Positions 26,801-34,825 of a stretch of DNA of 64,000 nucleotides are shown here, piece after piece. Under the pieces are notes generated by a model. That model searched no databases. It saw nothing but the letters and a program-made list of their open reading frames with translations, and was not told the origin of the DNA. Location of the stretch: contig JAIHAL010000005.1 of NCBI GenBank assembly GCA_020054675.1, positions 151,183 to 215,182 on the forward strand. The letters run 5' to 3'. A program made the position numbers and the translations under genes. The stretch's first letter is position 1. Each line of letters opens with the position of its first letter. This stretch comes from Oscillospiraceae bacterium (GTDB taxonomy: Bacteria > Bacillota > Clostridia > Oscillospirales > Ruminococcaceae).

Positions 26801-26885
26801 GGAACGGCTGCCCTGCAAACACATCGCAAACAGCCTTTGCCGCATCCATTTGAAATTTTTGATGCTTGAATTGCAGTTTTACCAT
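23841..26885 (-). CDS. type III restriction enzyme, Res subunit
   Basis: About 1014 residues, normal for Res. A DEAD/DEAH-type helicase core carries motif I METGVGKTYT (residues 100-108) and motif II IDEPQS (about 225-230; DEPQ is the form usual in type III Res). Motif VI-like residues are in RQEVGRGLRLAVNQDG. The C-terminal nuclease has the PD-(D/E)XK elements NPDWAIAF and FVAETKG. With Mod it would cut unmethylated DNA after ATP-driven translocation. I use the ATG at 26885, which has AGGGGGC upstream, rather than the TTG one codon earlier. It is the last gene of the four-gene operon. Confidence 0.93.
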   Translation of the reverse strand: MVKLQFKHQKFQMDAAKAVCDVFAGQPFHATTYMIDPGINEDDKAGQTKLQNINTFTGFNNAPVVISDDKVLENIRAIQRAGKIKPSDKLEGRYNLTVEMETGVGKTYTYIKTMYELNKRYGWSKFIVVVPSVAIREGVYKSFQVTEEHFAEDYGKKIRYFIYNSAQLTEIDRFASDSAINVMIINSQAFNARGKDARRISMKLDEFRSRRPIDILAKTNPILIIDEPQSVEGAVTKERLKEFNPLFTLRYSATHRADSIYNMIYRLDALEAYNKRLVKKIAVKGISVSGSTATEGYVYVQSINLSKGNPTATIEFDVKGRSGVRKAVRVVGEGYNLFENSGELAEYQNGYTVMRIDGRDSSVEFTNGIKLFAGDVVGSVSEEQLRRIQIRETILSHIERERQLFSKGIKVLSLFFIDEVAKYRQYDANGSEIKGIYAQIFEEEYKEIVGSMQLALDDSEGYQAYLDGIPAEKTHAGYFSIDKKSGRMIDSKLGDKKERTSDDADAYDLIMKCKERLLDFSEPVRFIFSHSALREGWDNPNVFQICTLKQSGSDVRKRQEVGRGLRLAVNQDGVRMDETILSSDEIHNINILTVIANESYESFAKGLQSEIAEAVADRPREVEKTLFIEQFGEDAALAIYESLIENGYVKRGELTEKYYEDKKSGAFKLPEEIAGHASDVIAVLDSIYDPNAIRPENARKNTVDVTLDKEKLYSKAFKNLWAHINSKSYYIVEFDEKELIDKSIAKLNEQLRVSKVYFKIEKGEQASQIKSKAQLQAGGAFVRTDIVSEDSSQYTTIKASSSVRYDLVGKIVAETGLTRKAVVSILSGIEKSVFDQFGNNPEEFIIQAANIINEQKATVIIEHITYNKLTSKFDMKIFTEPDLKKGALGINAMGTKRHLYDYIIYDSANERDFAAELEAHSQDVEVYVKLPKGFYISTPVGKYNPDWAIAFYEGKVKHIYFVAETKGDMSSMELREIEKAKIHCAREHFRAISGGNIKYDVVDSYDSLFKLIQE

Positions 26886-26898
26886 CAACTGTGCCCCC

Positions 26899-28740
26899 TT
26901 ATATCACTTTTACGCTTGTATTCGGCGCAATCAGCTTAAATATTTCAAACACATTTATTTTTTCCGGCGAACTGGTAAAGGAAGTATCACGGAACACAGC
27001 GCGGAGCGGCTTGCGGCTTGCTATTTCCCGCACCACGCTTTCGGGGATATGTTCATCAAAGCAAGCAATCAGGTCGCCGTCGTTATATGTATGGACTGTA
27101 AACCCGTCGATTTTTTCATGGGTATGCGGCAGGGAAAGAGGGAGTCCCCAATCCAGCAGGCAACCGAATAACAAATCCATATCGTTGCGGTCGGGCTTTA
27201 TATTGTCTTCCATCGTTAAAAGAATATCCTGCGTATAATCGCCGGCGGCATAATACACGTCATTCATATTCGTGCTGTCAAGTTTTAATACACGAAAGCC
27301 GATATCAAGGTTTTCTATGCCGGGCTTATCCTTGTTTTCTTCCTTGATTTTTTCGCCCGCGCGGCGGATGCGCTCCTTGCCGATTTCACAGATGTTTTTG
27401 TAGCCGGCTTTGGCGGCTTCTGTTCCCTCGGCGCATACTTCCGGCAGCTGCACCATAATAAATTTGCGTTTTCCTCCGTCTTCAGCATTAAGTTTCATTA
27501 CTGCATGGGCAGTCGTGGCAGAGCCGGAGAAGAAGTCGAGGATAACACTATCTTTCATATCTGAATCTGTAATTTTAATCATACGACGTAAATAATCGAC
27601 GGGTTTTGGATTGTTGAATAAAGGAATTCCTTTAAACAAAGATGATACTTCCTGGCTCGCAACGCTGTTTTCTGGCATATCATTCCATAGAGTATCAGCT
27701 ATCCTGCCTTCAGCTTTTCGCTCACTCCAATATGCTTTTTCCGAAATTACACTACCCTCTAAACATAATCGACCATCGTTTTCTAACGCCTTAACTTTAT
27801 GCTTGTTCATACGCCAACCTTTTGGTGGGCATTTCCACACTTTCCCGTTATTGTCAATATAGTCGTATGTTGTTTCGGGGCCGGGGCTTGAAGTCTTTTG
27901 CATTGGGTACAAACGGTATTTTCCTCGACCATCATTGTCATCTCGGTTGTACATTTTTACTGTTGCTTCGGCAAGCGGCTGAAAAACTTGATTCCAATCA
28001 TAATCTTGCGACTTTGCATAGATATAAAGATATTCTGAGTTAACAAGAAGCTGTCTTGTAACGGTTTTCCCACTTCTTGTACGCACCCATGTCACTTTAT
28101 TAACAAAATTGCTTTCTCCAAAAATTTCATTACAAATTTTTTTGAGATTGTCTTGTTCATAATCATCAATGCTGATGAAAATCAATCCATCATCCCGCAA
28201 TAGATTCCTTGCCAATACAAGCCTTGGATAAATCATGCTGCACCAGTCGCTATGAAAACGTCCGTTGCTTTCGGTGTTGCGGAAAAGGCGGTTATCGTCA
28301 TCGTCATATACGCCGGCTTCCTCATCGTATTCATCACGGCTCATGGCAAAATCATCGCGGTAAATAAAATCGTTGCCCGTATTATATGGCGGGTCGATAT
28401 AAATCATCTTCACCTTGCCAAGATAGCTTTCCTGCAAGAGTTTTAATACGTCAAGGTTGTCGCCCTCTATGTAAAGATTCTCGGTGGTATCCCAGTTTTT
28501 GCTTTCCTCCGGACATGGACGCAGTGTCTTGCGGATAGGCCTGCCTGCCTCGGCAATGGCTTCGCGCTTGCCCACCCATGTGAATTCATAGGCTTCGTCC
28601 TTGAAAAACTCCTCGCCTATGTAAGTGCGGAGCAAATCTACATTTACCTTTCCCTCAACTACCACGCCGGGGAAAAGTTCGGCAAGCTTTTCACGGTTTT
28701 GAGCGGTAAAATCCGGGGTTTCAAACTTTGGCTTGTTCAT
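26899..28740 (-). CDS. type III DNA methyltransferase, Mod subunit
   Basis: A 613-residue adenine-N6 methyltransferase. The catalytic motif DPPYNTGNDF (residues 116-125) precedes the SAM-binding motif DFFSGSATTAHA (about 402-413), the order of the beta class used by type III Mod. The region between, about 130-390, is the target recognition part. It gives sequence specificity to Res (14 bp downstream) and protects host DNA. Its start (GGAGG 9 nt upstream) lies inside the end of the DUF4391 gene, a 20-bp overlap. Confidence 0.94.
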   Translation of the reverse strand: MNKPKFETPDFTAQNREKLAELFPGVVVEGKVNVDLLRTYIGEEFFKDEAYEFTWVGKREAIAEAGRPIRKTLRPCPEESKNWDTTENLYIEGDNLDVLKLLQESYLGKVKMIYIDPPYNTGNDFIYRDDFAMSRDEYDEEAGVYDDDDNRLFRNTESNGRFHSDWCSMIYPRLVLARNLLRDDGLIFISIDDYEQDNLKKICNEIFGESNFVNKVTWVRTRSGKTVTRQLLVNSEYLYIYAKSQDYDWNQVFQPLAEATVKMYNRDDNDGRGKYRLYPMQKTSSPGPETTYDYIDNNGKVWKCPPKGWRMNKHKVKALENDGRLCLEGSVISEKAYWSERKAEGRIADTLWNDMPENSVASQEVSSLFKGIPLFNNPKPVDYLRRMIKITDSDMKDSVILDFFSGSATTAHAVMKLNAEDGGKRKFIMVQLPEVCAEGTEAAKAGYKNICEIGKERIRRAGEKIKEENKDKPGIENLDIGFRVLKLDSTNMNDVYYAAGDYTQDILLTMEDNIKPDRNDMDLLFGCLLDWGLPLSLPHTHEKIDGFTVHTYNDGDLIACFDEHIPESVVREIASRKPLRAVFRDTSFTSSPEKINVFEIFKLIAPNTSVKVI

Positions 28741-29350
28741 TATTGTATTCCTCCAATTCTTTTTTCAGCCTTTTCAGCTCTCTATTCATTTCCACCTGTT
28801 TATTAAACTGCTTTTCATGCAGGATTTTCTTTTCCAATGCGGCAATTTCACGTTCAATCTTCTGCCGGCATTTATCACGTTCGACCGCCTCGGAAAGTGC
28901 AGCGGTTCTACACAATCGGCCGCCGGCAATCTGGTGCACCAAATTCTCATATACAGCGTCAAGATTCAAGCCATCGAATTGCAACGTAAATCCGTCAAAC
29001 GGAAGCCAGTCCGTATGGTAAAAAGAGCCTAATGTTTCCATCCACGCCTGCACTTCATTGCCAAATGTAAGAATAAACAGAATTTTATATGGTATTGCCT
29101 TTGCAATGGCAGAAATCACGGCCTTGTCCAGACCATGCTGCCTTAAAACCACCTCAAAAACCTGAATTTCTTTTACGTTTTCTCCGGCAGCAACACCCAT
29201 AGTGCTGACAGCCAATTTGTTGCGCCAGATAATCAATTCTACCTGATTCTTTATCATATCCCGCACCGAAGAAGCAGAAGCCATATGCGCGTAAAGCTTT
29301 TCTTTTGGAATGCGGCAATTCACCTCGGTGGAACATGGCAAGCCCAACAT
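28721..29350 (-). CDS. DUF4391 domain protein of the defence operon
   Basis: A 209-residue protein of the DUF4391 family, unknown activity. The N-terminal two-thirds are mixed alpha/beta (EVNCRIPKEKLYAHM, VDxIxW-like VELIIWRNKL). The C-terminal 50 residues are a charged, heptad-like helix (REIAALEKKILHEKQFN onward) likely to form a coiled coil. DUF4391 genes are commonly found between a large SNF2-type helicase and type III Mod/Res genes, as here, so a structural or loading role is a reasonable inference. GAGGTG precedes the ATG. It is 4 bp after the helicase stop and overlaps mod by 20 bp. Confidence 0.82.
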   Translation of the reverse strand: MLGLPCSTEVNCRIPKEKLYAHMASASSVRDMIKNQVELIIWRNKLAVSTMGVAAGENVKEIQVFEVVLRQHGLDKAVISAIAKAIPYKILFILTFGNEVQAWMETLGSFYHTDWLPFDGFTLQFDGLNLDAVYENLVHQIAGGRLCRTAALSEAVERDKCRQKIEREIAALEKKILHEKQFNKQVEMNRELKRLKKELEEYNNEQAKV

Positions 29351-29354
29351 ACAT

Positions 29355-32300
29355 TCACCTCACCACAAGAAAACAGATTAACTCAAAGTCGTCCAATCCA
29401 CTGATTTTAGTATTTAAAGCAGATGTGCCTCCCGGACTGAACAGGCTTTCAATATCATTTTCGGCTTTTACATCAATAATGGAGTTAATAGCCTCCGTCA
29501 GCAAAGCAGATACGGTCCGCATATCCTTACCATCTTTCGTTTCAATATTAAACTCCCAGCATATATCCGGTATAGGAACATTCCTGCCCTTACATAGAGA
29601 ACGGACTTTATCAAGCAGTTCCTTTGGAGAAAGGTGGTCGCAGATAATAGAACCATCCGACCCGATATATACCATATAAAACGGATGCAACCGATTCTGC
29701 ATATCAATGTTCACACTGTTATTGCAGTTTTTCAAAATGAATATCACCCCCGGAGGGCAATCATCCGTAGACTGAACAACAGCATGAAGTCCAAATGGTA
29801 CTGTGGCCATATCCCCATGGTTTTTCACATATTCCAGCAGGTCGAGCCGAAATTCATTCAGCCCCAAATCCATAATCGAAATGCTTGACTGCATATCCTC
29901 AATGTCCACAACTTCTTCCTGAAGCCGCTTCAGCTGTACCTTACGGTATTCAAGGTCACCTTTTTCCTCATCGTTAATAAGGTCATCGTCACCTGTGGCA
30001 GTCATAACCGAAATACGCATCCTTGTTTCAACTCGCCCTTTTAAATAAAGATACTCGTCTAAATCCACATCAGGCCAAAAATTCACAAGCTGAATTACAG
30101 AATTATGGCTGCCAATTCGGTCAATACGGCCGAATCTCTGAATAATCCGCACAGGATTCCAATGTATATCGTAATTAATGCAATAATCGCAATCCTGCAA
30201 ATTCTGTCCCTCTGAAATACAATCCGTAGCAATCAGCACATCAATGACTGCAGGATTGTTAGGCATCAAAAGTTCCTTTCCTTTGGACAACGGCGAAAAC
30301 AACGTAAGAATGGTGTTCATATCGGCACGTTTGACTTTTGCGGTAGTTCGCCCATCCACGTTACCTGTAATTATTGCTGTATCAAGCCCAAAACGCGATT
30401 TTACAAATGTGCTCACATGAGTATAAAGGTACTCCGCTGTATCTGAAAATGCCGAGAAAATAAGAATTTTACGGTTGTCTGCATTTATTGGATGTTTCAG
30501 CTTTTCTTCAATCAAACCCAAAAGAGTCTGAAGTTTGGTGTCATGTTCAGGTGTAATATCATCTATCAGTATTTTCAGTAGTTCAAGCGTTTCGGCATCT
30601 TCTGAAAGCTTATCCCTCCATGTTTTATAGTCCATATCTGCAAGGTCAATTTTAATACTATGTTCAGCGGCAAAATACTCCGTGTTGCGGTCATCATCAT
30701 CAAAATCCGCATCGTTGCTTATCAATTCACATCCATTAATTATTGAACCGCCGCCGCAAATAAAAGAATCAATTTCTGCAATGGTATCATCTATAAGTTT
30801 TTTGACACGCCCAATTGTAAGCCGAAAGGATTCCACAGAACTTTCCAGACGTTTCAAGAGGTTAATGCTCATCAAACGGCGTATTCCCATTTCGCGTCCG
30901 GCCCGGTTGATGTTTTTTGATGTGTCTACATATTTACTTAATTTGCTTGGGAAAATGAAATCCGTTGGTATGTAAACAGAAAGGTTCAAGCGTATTAACT
31001 GGTCGTAAATTTCTTTATAATTTATTGCGCTCTCCAAATCGGTCAAGCAAGGACGCAGGGATATGGGTTTCAGCCGTTCAGGGAACGTTCCGATTTCACC
31101 CATGTTGTAATATTTTTCAATATGCTTGCGAGATCTAGCTATTGTCACGCTGTCAAGCAGCTCAAAAAAGTCAAAGTCAAGGGCCTTTAAAAGTTCATCC
31201 GTAGTACGTTTGCTTTCTTCCTGTTTGCTCCATTGGTTAAAAACTTTTTGGGCATTTCGAAAAATTTCATCTATGGTGCGTCGCATTCCAAGCCTCTCGT
31301 TGATAAGAGCAGGATTACCCTCATAAGCAAGTTCAAGTTGATTCCGCAAGTCTATAAAACGGTTGTTTACAGGAGTTGCCGAAAGCATAAGCACCTTCGT
31401 TTTTATGCCGGCGCGAATAACACGATTCATTAAGCGAAGGTAACGGTTCTCGCGGCGATCTTCTCCGTAAAATTCGCCGCCATTTCTAAAATTATGAGAT
31501 TCATCTATGACTACAAGGTCATAGTTGCCCCAATTAAGCCTATCCAAATCCAGGCCGTTAGACTTTCCATGCTCCCTTGAAAGATCAGTGTGAAATAGCA
31601 CATCATAGCGTAAGCGGTCGCAGGCTATAGGGTTATTGATATAGTTGTCTTTAAATGTGTTCCAATTATCCGACAGTTTCTTCGGACAGAGGACAAGCAC
31701 GGAGCGGTTGCGGTTTTCGTAATACTTAATGACAGCAAGTGCTGTAAATGTTTTGCCTAATCCAACGCTATCTGCAAGGATACATCCATTAAAAGTTTCA
31801 AGTTTATTTATAATGGCAAGAACAGCATCCTTTTGAAAAGTATAAAGCATGCTCCAAATCTTGCTTTCTTTAAATCCGGTTGCCTCATTTGGCAATACGT
31901 CCTCGGAGATGTCCTCCAAAAATTCATTAAAGATATTATAGATGGCAACAAAGTATATAAATTCCGGGGAATTTTCTTGATAAGCAGCCGTAATACCGTC
32001 AATTACCTGGTCGGTAACATCTTCAAGCAGATTTTTGTCATTCCAAATATTATCAAACATCCGTATATAATCTGCCAAAAACGGCGCAAACATTTTATTG
32101 ACTGGGTTAATGATGTTGTTACCGCGTTCACAACCGATATCTGCCGTCGTAAAGCCATACAAAGGCATATATGTTATTGCTTCTGCGCCTTCAACATTCA
32201 TAAACCCAGGGATGTTGCCACCAGTCAGGTTTGAACGAAACTTAACCTTTTTGCGAATCCAGTCAGCACATTCGCAGGCAATTGCTTTTTGCAGCAATTC

Positions 32301-32588
32301 ATTGCGGAGCTTTACTTCAAATTCTGTACCATAAAGCGAACGCTCACGGTTAAGGCGTGGTATGTAGAATTCACGCTTTGTTTTTGATACTTTTTCCTTA
32401 AGGAACGTCGGCGAGGTAAAGATGAAGCGTAATTCAGCAATGCCATCAAGCTGTTTTTTCAAGGCTTGATAGGCATATATTGAGAAACATGCGGCCGCTA
32501 TAGACAGTTTATCTCCCTTTTTTATAGTAACCACCAAATCATCCTTGACGGTTTTACTCAAATTATCAAACATTTCCAACGCCGGCAT
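29355..32588 (-). CDS. large SNF2-type helicase of the defence operon
   Basis: A 1077-residue protein. Residues 1-230 resemble the phospholipase-D-like N-terminal domain of defence helicases (GDKLSIAAACFSIYAYQAL, LRFIFTSPTF), though I do not see clear HKD catalytic residues. The SF2/SNF2 core shows ADSVGLGKT (about 272-280), IDESHNFRNGG (361-371), MLSATPVNN and, in the second half, IIQRFGRIDRIG. The C-terminal 150 residues are unassigned. First gene of the operon, with GAGGAG 8 nt upstream. Such helicases accompany type III R-M and other defence modules; partner and mechanism here are inferred. Confidence 0.85.
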   Translation of the reverse strand: MPALEMFDNLSKTVKDDLVVTIKKGDKLSIAAACFSIYAYQALKKQLDGIAELRFIFTSPTFLKEKVSKTKREFYIPRLNRERSLYGTEFEVKLRNELLQKAIACECADWIRKKVKFRSNLTGGNIPGFMNVEGAEAITYMPLYGFTTADIGCERGNNIINPVNKMFAPFLADYIRMFDNIWNDKNLLEDVTDQVIDGITAAYQENSPEFIYFVAIYNIFNEFLEDISEDVLPNEATGFKESKIWSMLYTFQKDAVLAIINKLETFNGCILADSVGLGKTFTALAVIKYYENRNRSVLVLCPKKLSDNWNTFKDNYINNPIACDRLRYDVLFHTDLSREHGKSNGLDLDRLNWGNYDLVVIDESHNFRNGGEFYGEDRRENRYLRLMNRVIRAGIKTKVLMLSATPVNNRFIDLRNQLELAYEGNPALINERLGMRRTIDEIFRNAQKVFNQWSKQEESKRTTDELLKALDFDFFELLDSVTIARSRKHIEKYYNMGEIGTFPERLKPISLRPCLTDLESAINYKEIYDQLIRLNLSVYIPTDFIFPSKLSKYVDTSKNINRAGREMGIRRLMSINLLKRLESSVESFRLTIGRVKKLIDDTIAEIDSFICGGGSIINGCELISNDADFDDDDRNTEYFAAEHSIKIDLADMDYKTWRDKLSEDAETLELLKILIDDITPEHDTKLQTLLGLIEEKLKHPINADNRKILIFSAFSDTAEYLYTHVSTFVKSRFGLDTAIITGNVDGRTTAKVKRADMNTILTLFSPLSKGKELLMPNNPAVIDVLIATDCISEGQNLQDCDYCINYDIHWNPVRIIQRFGRIDRIGSHNSVIQLVNFWPDVDLDEYLYLKGRVETRMRISVMTATGDDDLINDEEKGDLEYRKVQLKRLQEEVVDIEDMQSSISIMDLGLNEFRLDLLEYVKNHGDMATVPFGLHAVVQSTDDCPPGVIFILKNCNNSVNIDMQNRLHPFYMVYIGSDGSIICDHLSPKELLDKVRSLCKGRNVPIPDICWEFNIETKDGKDMRTVSALLTEAINSIIDVKAENDIESLFSPGGTSALNTKISGLDDFELICFLVVR

Positions 32589-32983
32589 TGTATTGACTCC
32601 TCATTAAATAATATAACATTTTAATATGTTAGAGTTTATTGAGTTTTATAAAAATAGTTACGTCTATATTATTTTTCTTGCGCAGTACCTGCTTGCATAC
32701 GCATTTTCCAAAATTTCACCAAATATCATCCTGATACGCTTCCATAATTCATAATATAACATATGCCAAAGCAAACAACAAGTATTTATATGAAAATATT
32801 ATCATTAACTTAAAATCATCAAGCATAAAAGTTTTTATTTTAGACAAATTTATGCCGTACGTCCACATGCCGTTAATTTTCTTGCAAAATAAAGCGAACC
32901 CATTACAAATATAACGGGTTCGCTTTAATATTATCCGCCTGTGTTCAAATATAAAATTTTGCAGCCTGCTCAACGATACATAA
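32589..32983. promoter_or_regulatory. gap between defence operon and glycosidase locus
   Basis: A 395-bp AT-rich stretch. Near the helicase start lies the inverted repeat TAACAT-N6-ATGTTA (about 32617-32634), a possible operator for the defence operon. Near the other end is the GH43 terminator (32891-32926). A 74-codon frame at 32749-32973 overlaps the terminator and looks like chance. No integrase or attachment repeat was seen. Confidence 0.55.
32891..32926 (-). terminator. terminator of the GH31-GH43 operon
   Basis: AAAGCGAACCC (32891-32901) pairs perfectly with GGGTTCGCTTT (32916-32926) around a 14-nt loop, 58 bp after the GH43 stop. Confidence 0.75.
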
Positions 32984-34804
32984 TTATTTATCTATTGTAA
33001 TTTTTGCAACGACTTCTGCCAATGATGGATTTAAATCCCTATCTCCGCATACATCAAAAATCGGAACCTTCTGCTGATTAAAATGCACTTTGTGCATTGC
33101 CGTACATCTGGTCCCAAATTGAACCAAATCTTTTTCCCCATGATACATTATCATAATATCACCATTGTAATCTTTGAAAAATGAGTTATGCCCGGGGCCA
33201 TAAATCCCACCGGCAGAATAATACGATAATACAGGGGTGCTGGATTTTTTCCACGCACCAACATCCAAATAATTGCTGCCGCGTGGGATGCTCAATAATC
33301 CAAGAACATAGGTATATCCACAGGCAGCGCCGCCAGAATAAGTAATGTATACCATATCGTCAGTCACAAGCGGATACGGGCCTTCATTATTGATAGTGCC
33401 CTGTATGTTTTCCCAACCGTACAAAGGCCTTGAAAGCAATACCGGTTCACTTGTCAGCATTGTCGGATTTGATTCATCTATGGTTGCTATATAAAGCATG
33501 GAACCCGTATCTAAAGGAGTACCGATTCCTTTTCGATATGACCATACTACGCATGAAACGCCATCCGCCTTAAAATAAGTCATATCCAAAGTAATCCCAT
33601 CTTCCGTCAGATATGTTCCGTCCTTTCTTTTTATACGGACAGGCTCTTCCCAATCCTCCGCATTAAGGATGCTGCCGCCCTTTTTCAACTTCATTATGTG
33701 GCATTGAGGCCCCCATGCCTTTCCGCTTACGGCAAACATAATGTAAAGGTCCTCTCCAATCCAGTGGAACTCCGGCGCCCAAAATGTCTGCACAAAACCC
33801 TTTTCCTCATTTACATCTAAAATCAAAGATTCCTTAAATCCCGGAGCAAATAAATCATGGATTGTATCCGCTTCCCTTACATAAATCCCTATATCATTTT
33901 TATTGTCATTTGTGGAAATAAAATAATACTTTCCATTCCACGGCAAGATTACAGGGTCCGCATATCCTGTTGCCAATGGGAACTGATATCTTTCCTGTGC
34001 CGCCTTGCCCTTTACGGTATATGAACCTGCTACGGAAAAATCAATGTCTTGGCTGTCCCAAATCACCCGTTTTTCAGCAGTTGAGCCATCTGAATATACG
34101 GCCGTCGCTTTTACTTCATCCAACTGCTTGCGGGATGTAAGATTTATATGACTCGGCACGCGGATTTCCGTATTATATACTGGTGACCAATGAGAGTAAA
34201 ATGGCTCCCCTATGGATTTTTCTACATAAATCATATTTCCGGGAATAATATCGGCAAGAGAAACATCCGGCACTTCATATGAATATGTATCTGTCTGTTC
34301 CGGCAAGCCAACACTGCTTAAATCAGTCAAGCAGCCAAAAGTGTTTTTATAATAACATCCATCATCACCCTGCCATCTTATTACATATTTATCCTCATCA
34401 GGACAATATTCACAAATGACATTCTTAACAAATAAATCTTTGTGCAAATTAAGCAGGCCAATATAATTAAATGTTATTAAATCATGGGAAGTCCAAAGCA
34501 AGATATGGCCCTTGCTTTCTAAATCATCTTTACCTTCTTTTGCAACTCTGATGGCAATGATTCCAAAAAGGCCTGACGGGTCACGAAACAAATAAGGACT
34601 TTTTATGCCTTTTTCATGTATGACATTCTGCTCATCCACCGTTGCTTTGGCAAATAAAATCCCATAATTACGATTTAATGGCTCAAAGCAAGCTTCTTCT
34701 TTACAATAGGCAAAATGTATGCTGTTGCTTAAAGATTCAGTATAATCATCTTTGGGCTTTCTGGTATAAACCAAAATTTTGCCACATGATTGCATTTTAT
34801 CCAT
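32984..34804 (-). CDS. GH43-type glycoside hydrolase with bacterial Ig-like domain
   Basis: A 606-residue protein without a signal peptide. The N-terminal 170 residues resemble a partial five-bladed propeller. Around 225-275 is a Big_4 Ig-like domain (LTSRKQLDEVKATAVYSDGS). The C-terminal half is a GH43-type propeller starting at YADPVILPWNGKYYFISTND, with TFWAPEFHWIGEDLYIMF and a late YGPGHNSFFKDYNGDIMIMYHG. The three acidic residues of GH43 (ADP, the later ED/E sites) are plausibly present. Expected to remove arabinose or xylose from hemicellulose oligomers. No export signal, so cytoplasmic action on imported oligosaccharides is likely. No strong SD at the start. Confidence 0.85.
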   Translation of the reverse strand: MDKMQSCGKILVYTRKPKDDYTESLSNSIHFAYCKEEACFEPLNRNYGILFAKATVDEQNVIHEKGIKSPYLFRDPSGLFGIIAIRVAKEGKDDLESKGHILLWTSHDLITFNYIGLLNLHKDLFVKNVICEYCPDEDKYVIRWQGDDGCYYKNTFGCLTDLSSVGLPEQTDTYSYEVPDVSLADIIPGNMIYVEKSIGEPFYSHWSPVYNTEIRVPSHINLTSRKQLDEVKATAVYSDGSTAEKRVIWDSQDIDFSVAGSYTVKGKAAQERYQFPLATGYADPVILPWNGKYYFISTNDNKNDIGIYVREADTIHDLFAPGFKESLILDVNEEKGFVQTFWAPEFHWIGEDLYIMFAVSGKAWGPQCHIMKLKKGGSILNAEDWEEPVRIKRKDGTYLTEDGITLDMTYFKADGVSCVVWSYRKGIGTPLDTGSMLYIATIDESNPTMLTSEPVLLSRPLYGWENIQGTINNEGPYPLVTDDMVYITYSGGAACGYTYVLGLLSIPRGSNYLDVGAWKKSSTPVLSYYSAGGIYGPGHNSFFKDYNGDIMIMYHGEKDLVQFGTRCTAMHKVHFNQQKVPIFDVCGDRDLNPSLAEVVAKITIDK

Positions 34805-34825
34805 ATTAACAAGTCATTCTTTCTT

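Noticed and set aside
23841..32588. DISARM or BREX system
   Set aside because: There is a large SNF2 helicase and a methyltransferase, but no drmA, drmB, drmC, and no pglZ, brxC or brxL. The methyltransferase has type III Mod motif order and a Res partner.
32749..32973. 74-codon minus-strand frame as a gene
   Set aside because: It runs through the GH43 terminator, has no ribosome binding site, and has AT-rich low-information composition.
23642..32983. Integrase-borne island inserted at the 3' end of ssrA
   Set aside because: No integrase or recombinase gene is present, and I found no direct repeat of the tmRNA 3' end at the far side of the defence operon. Location after ssrA is suggestive only.
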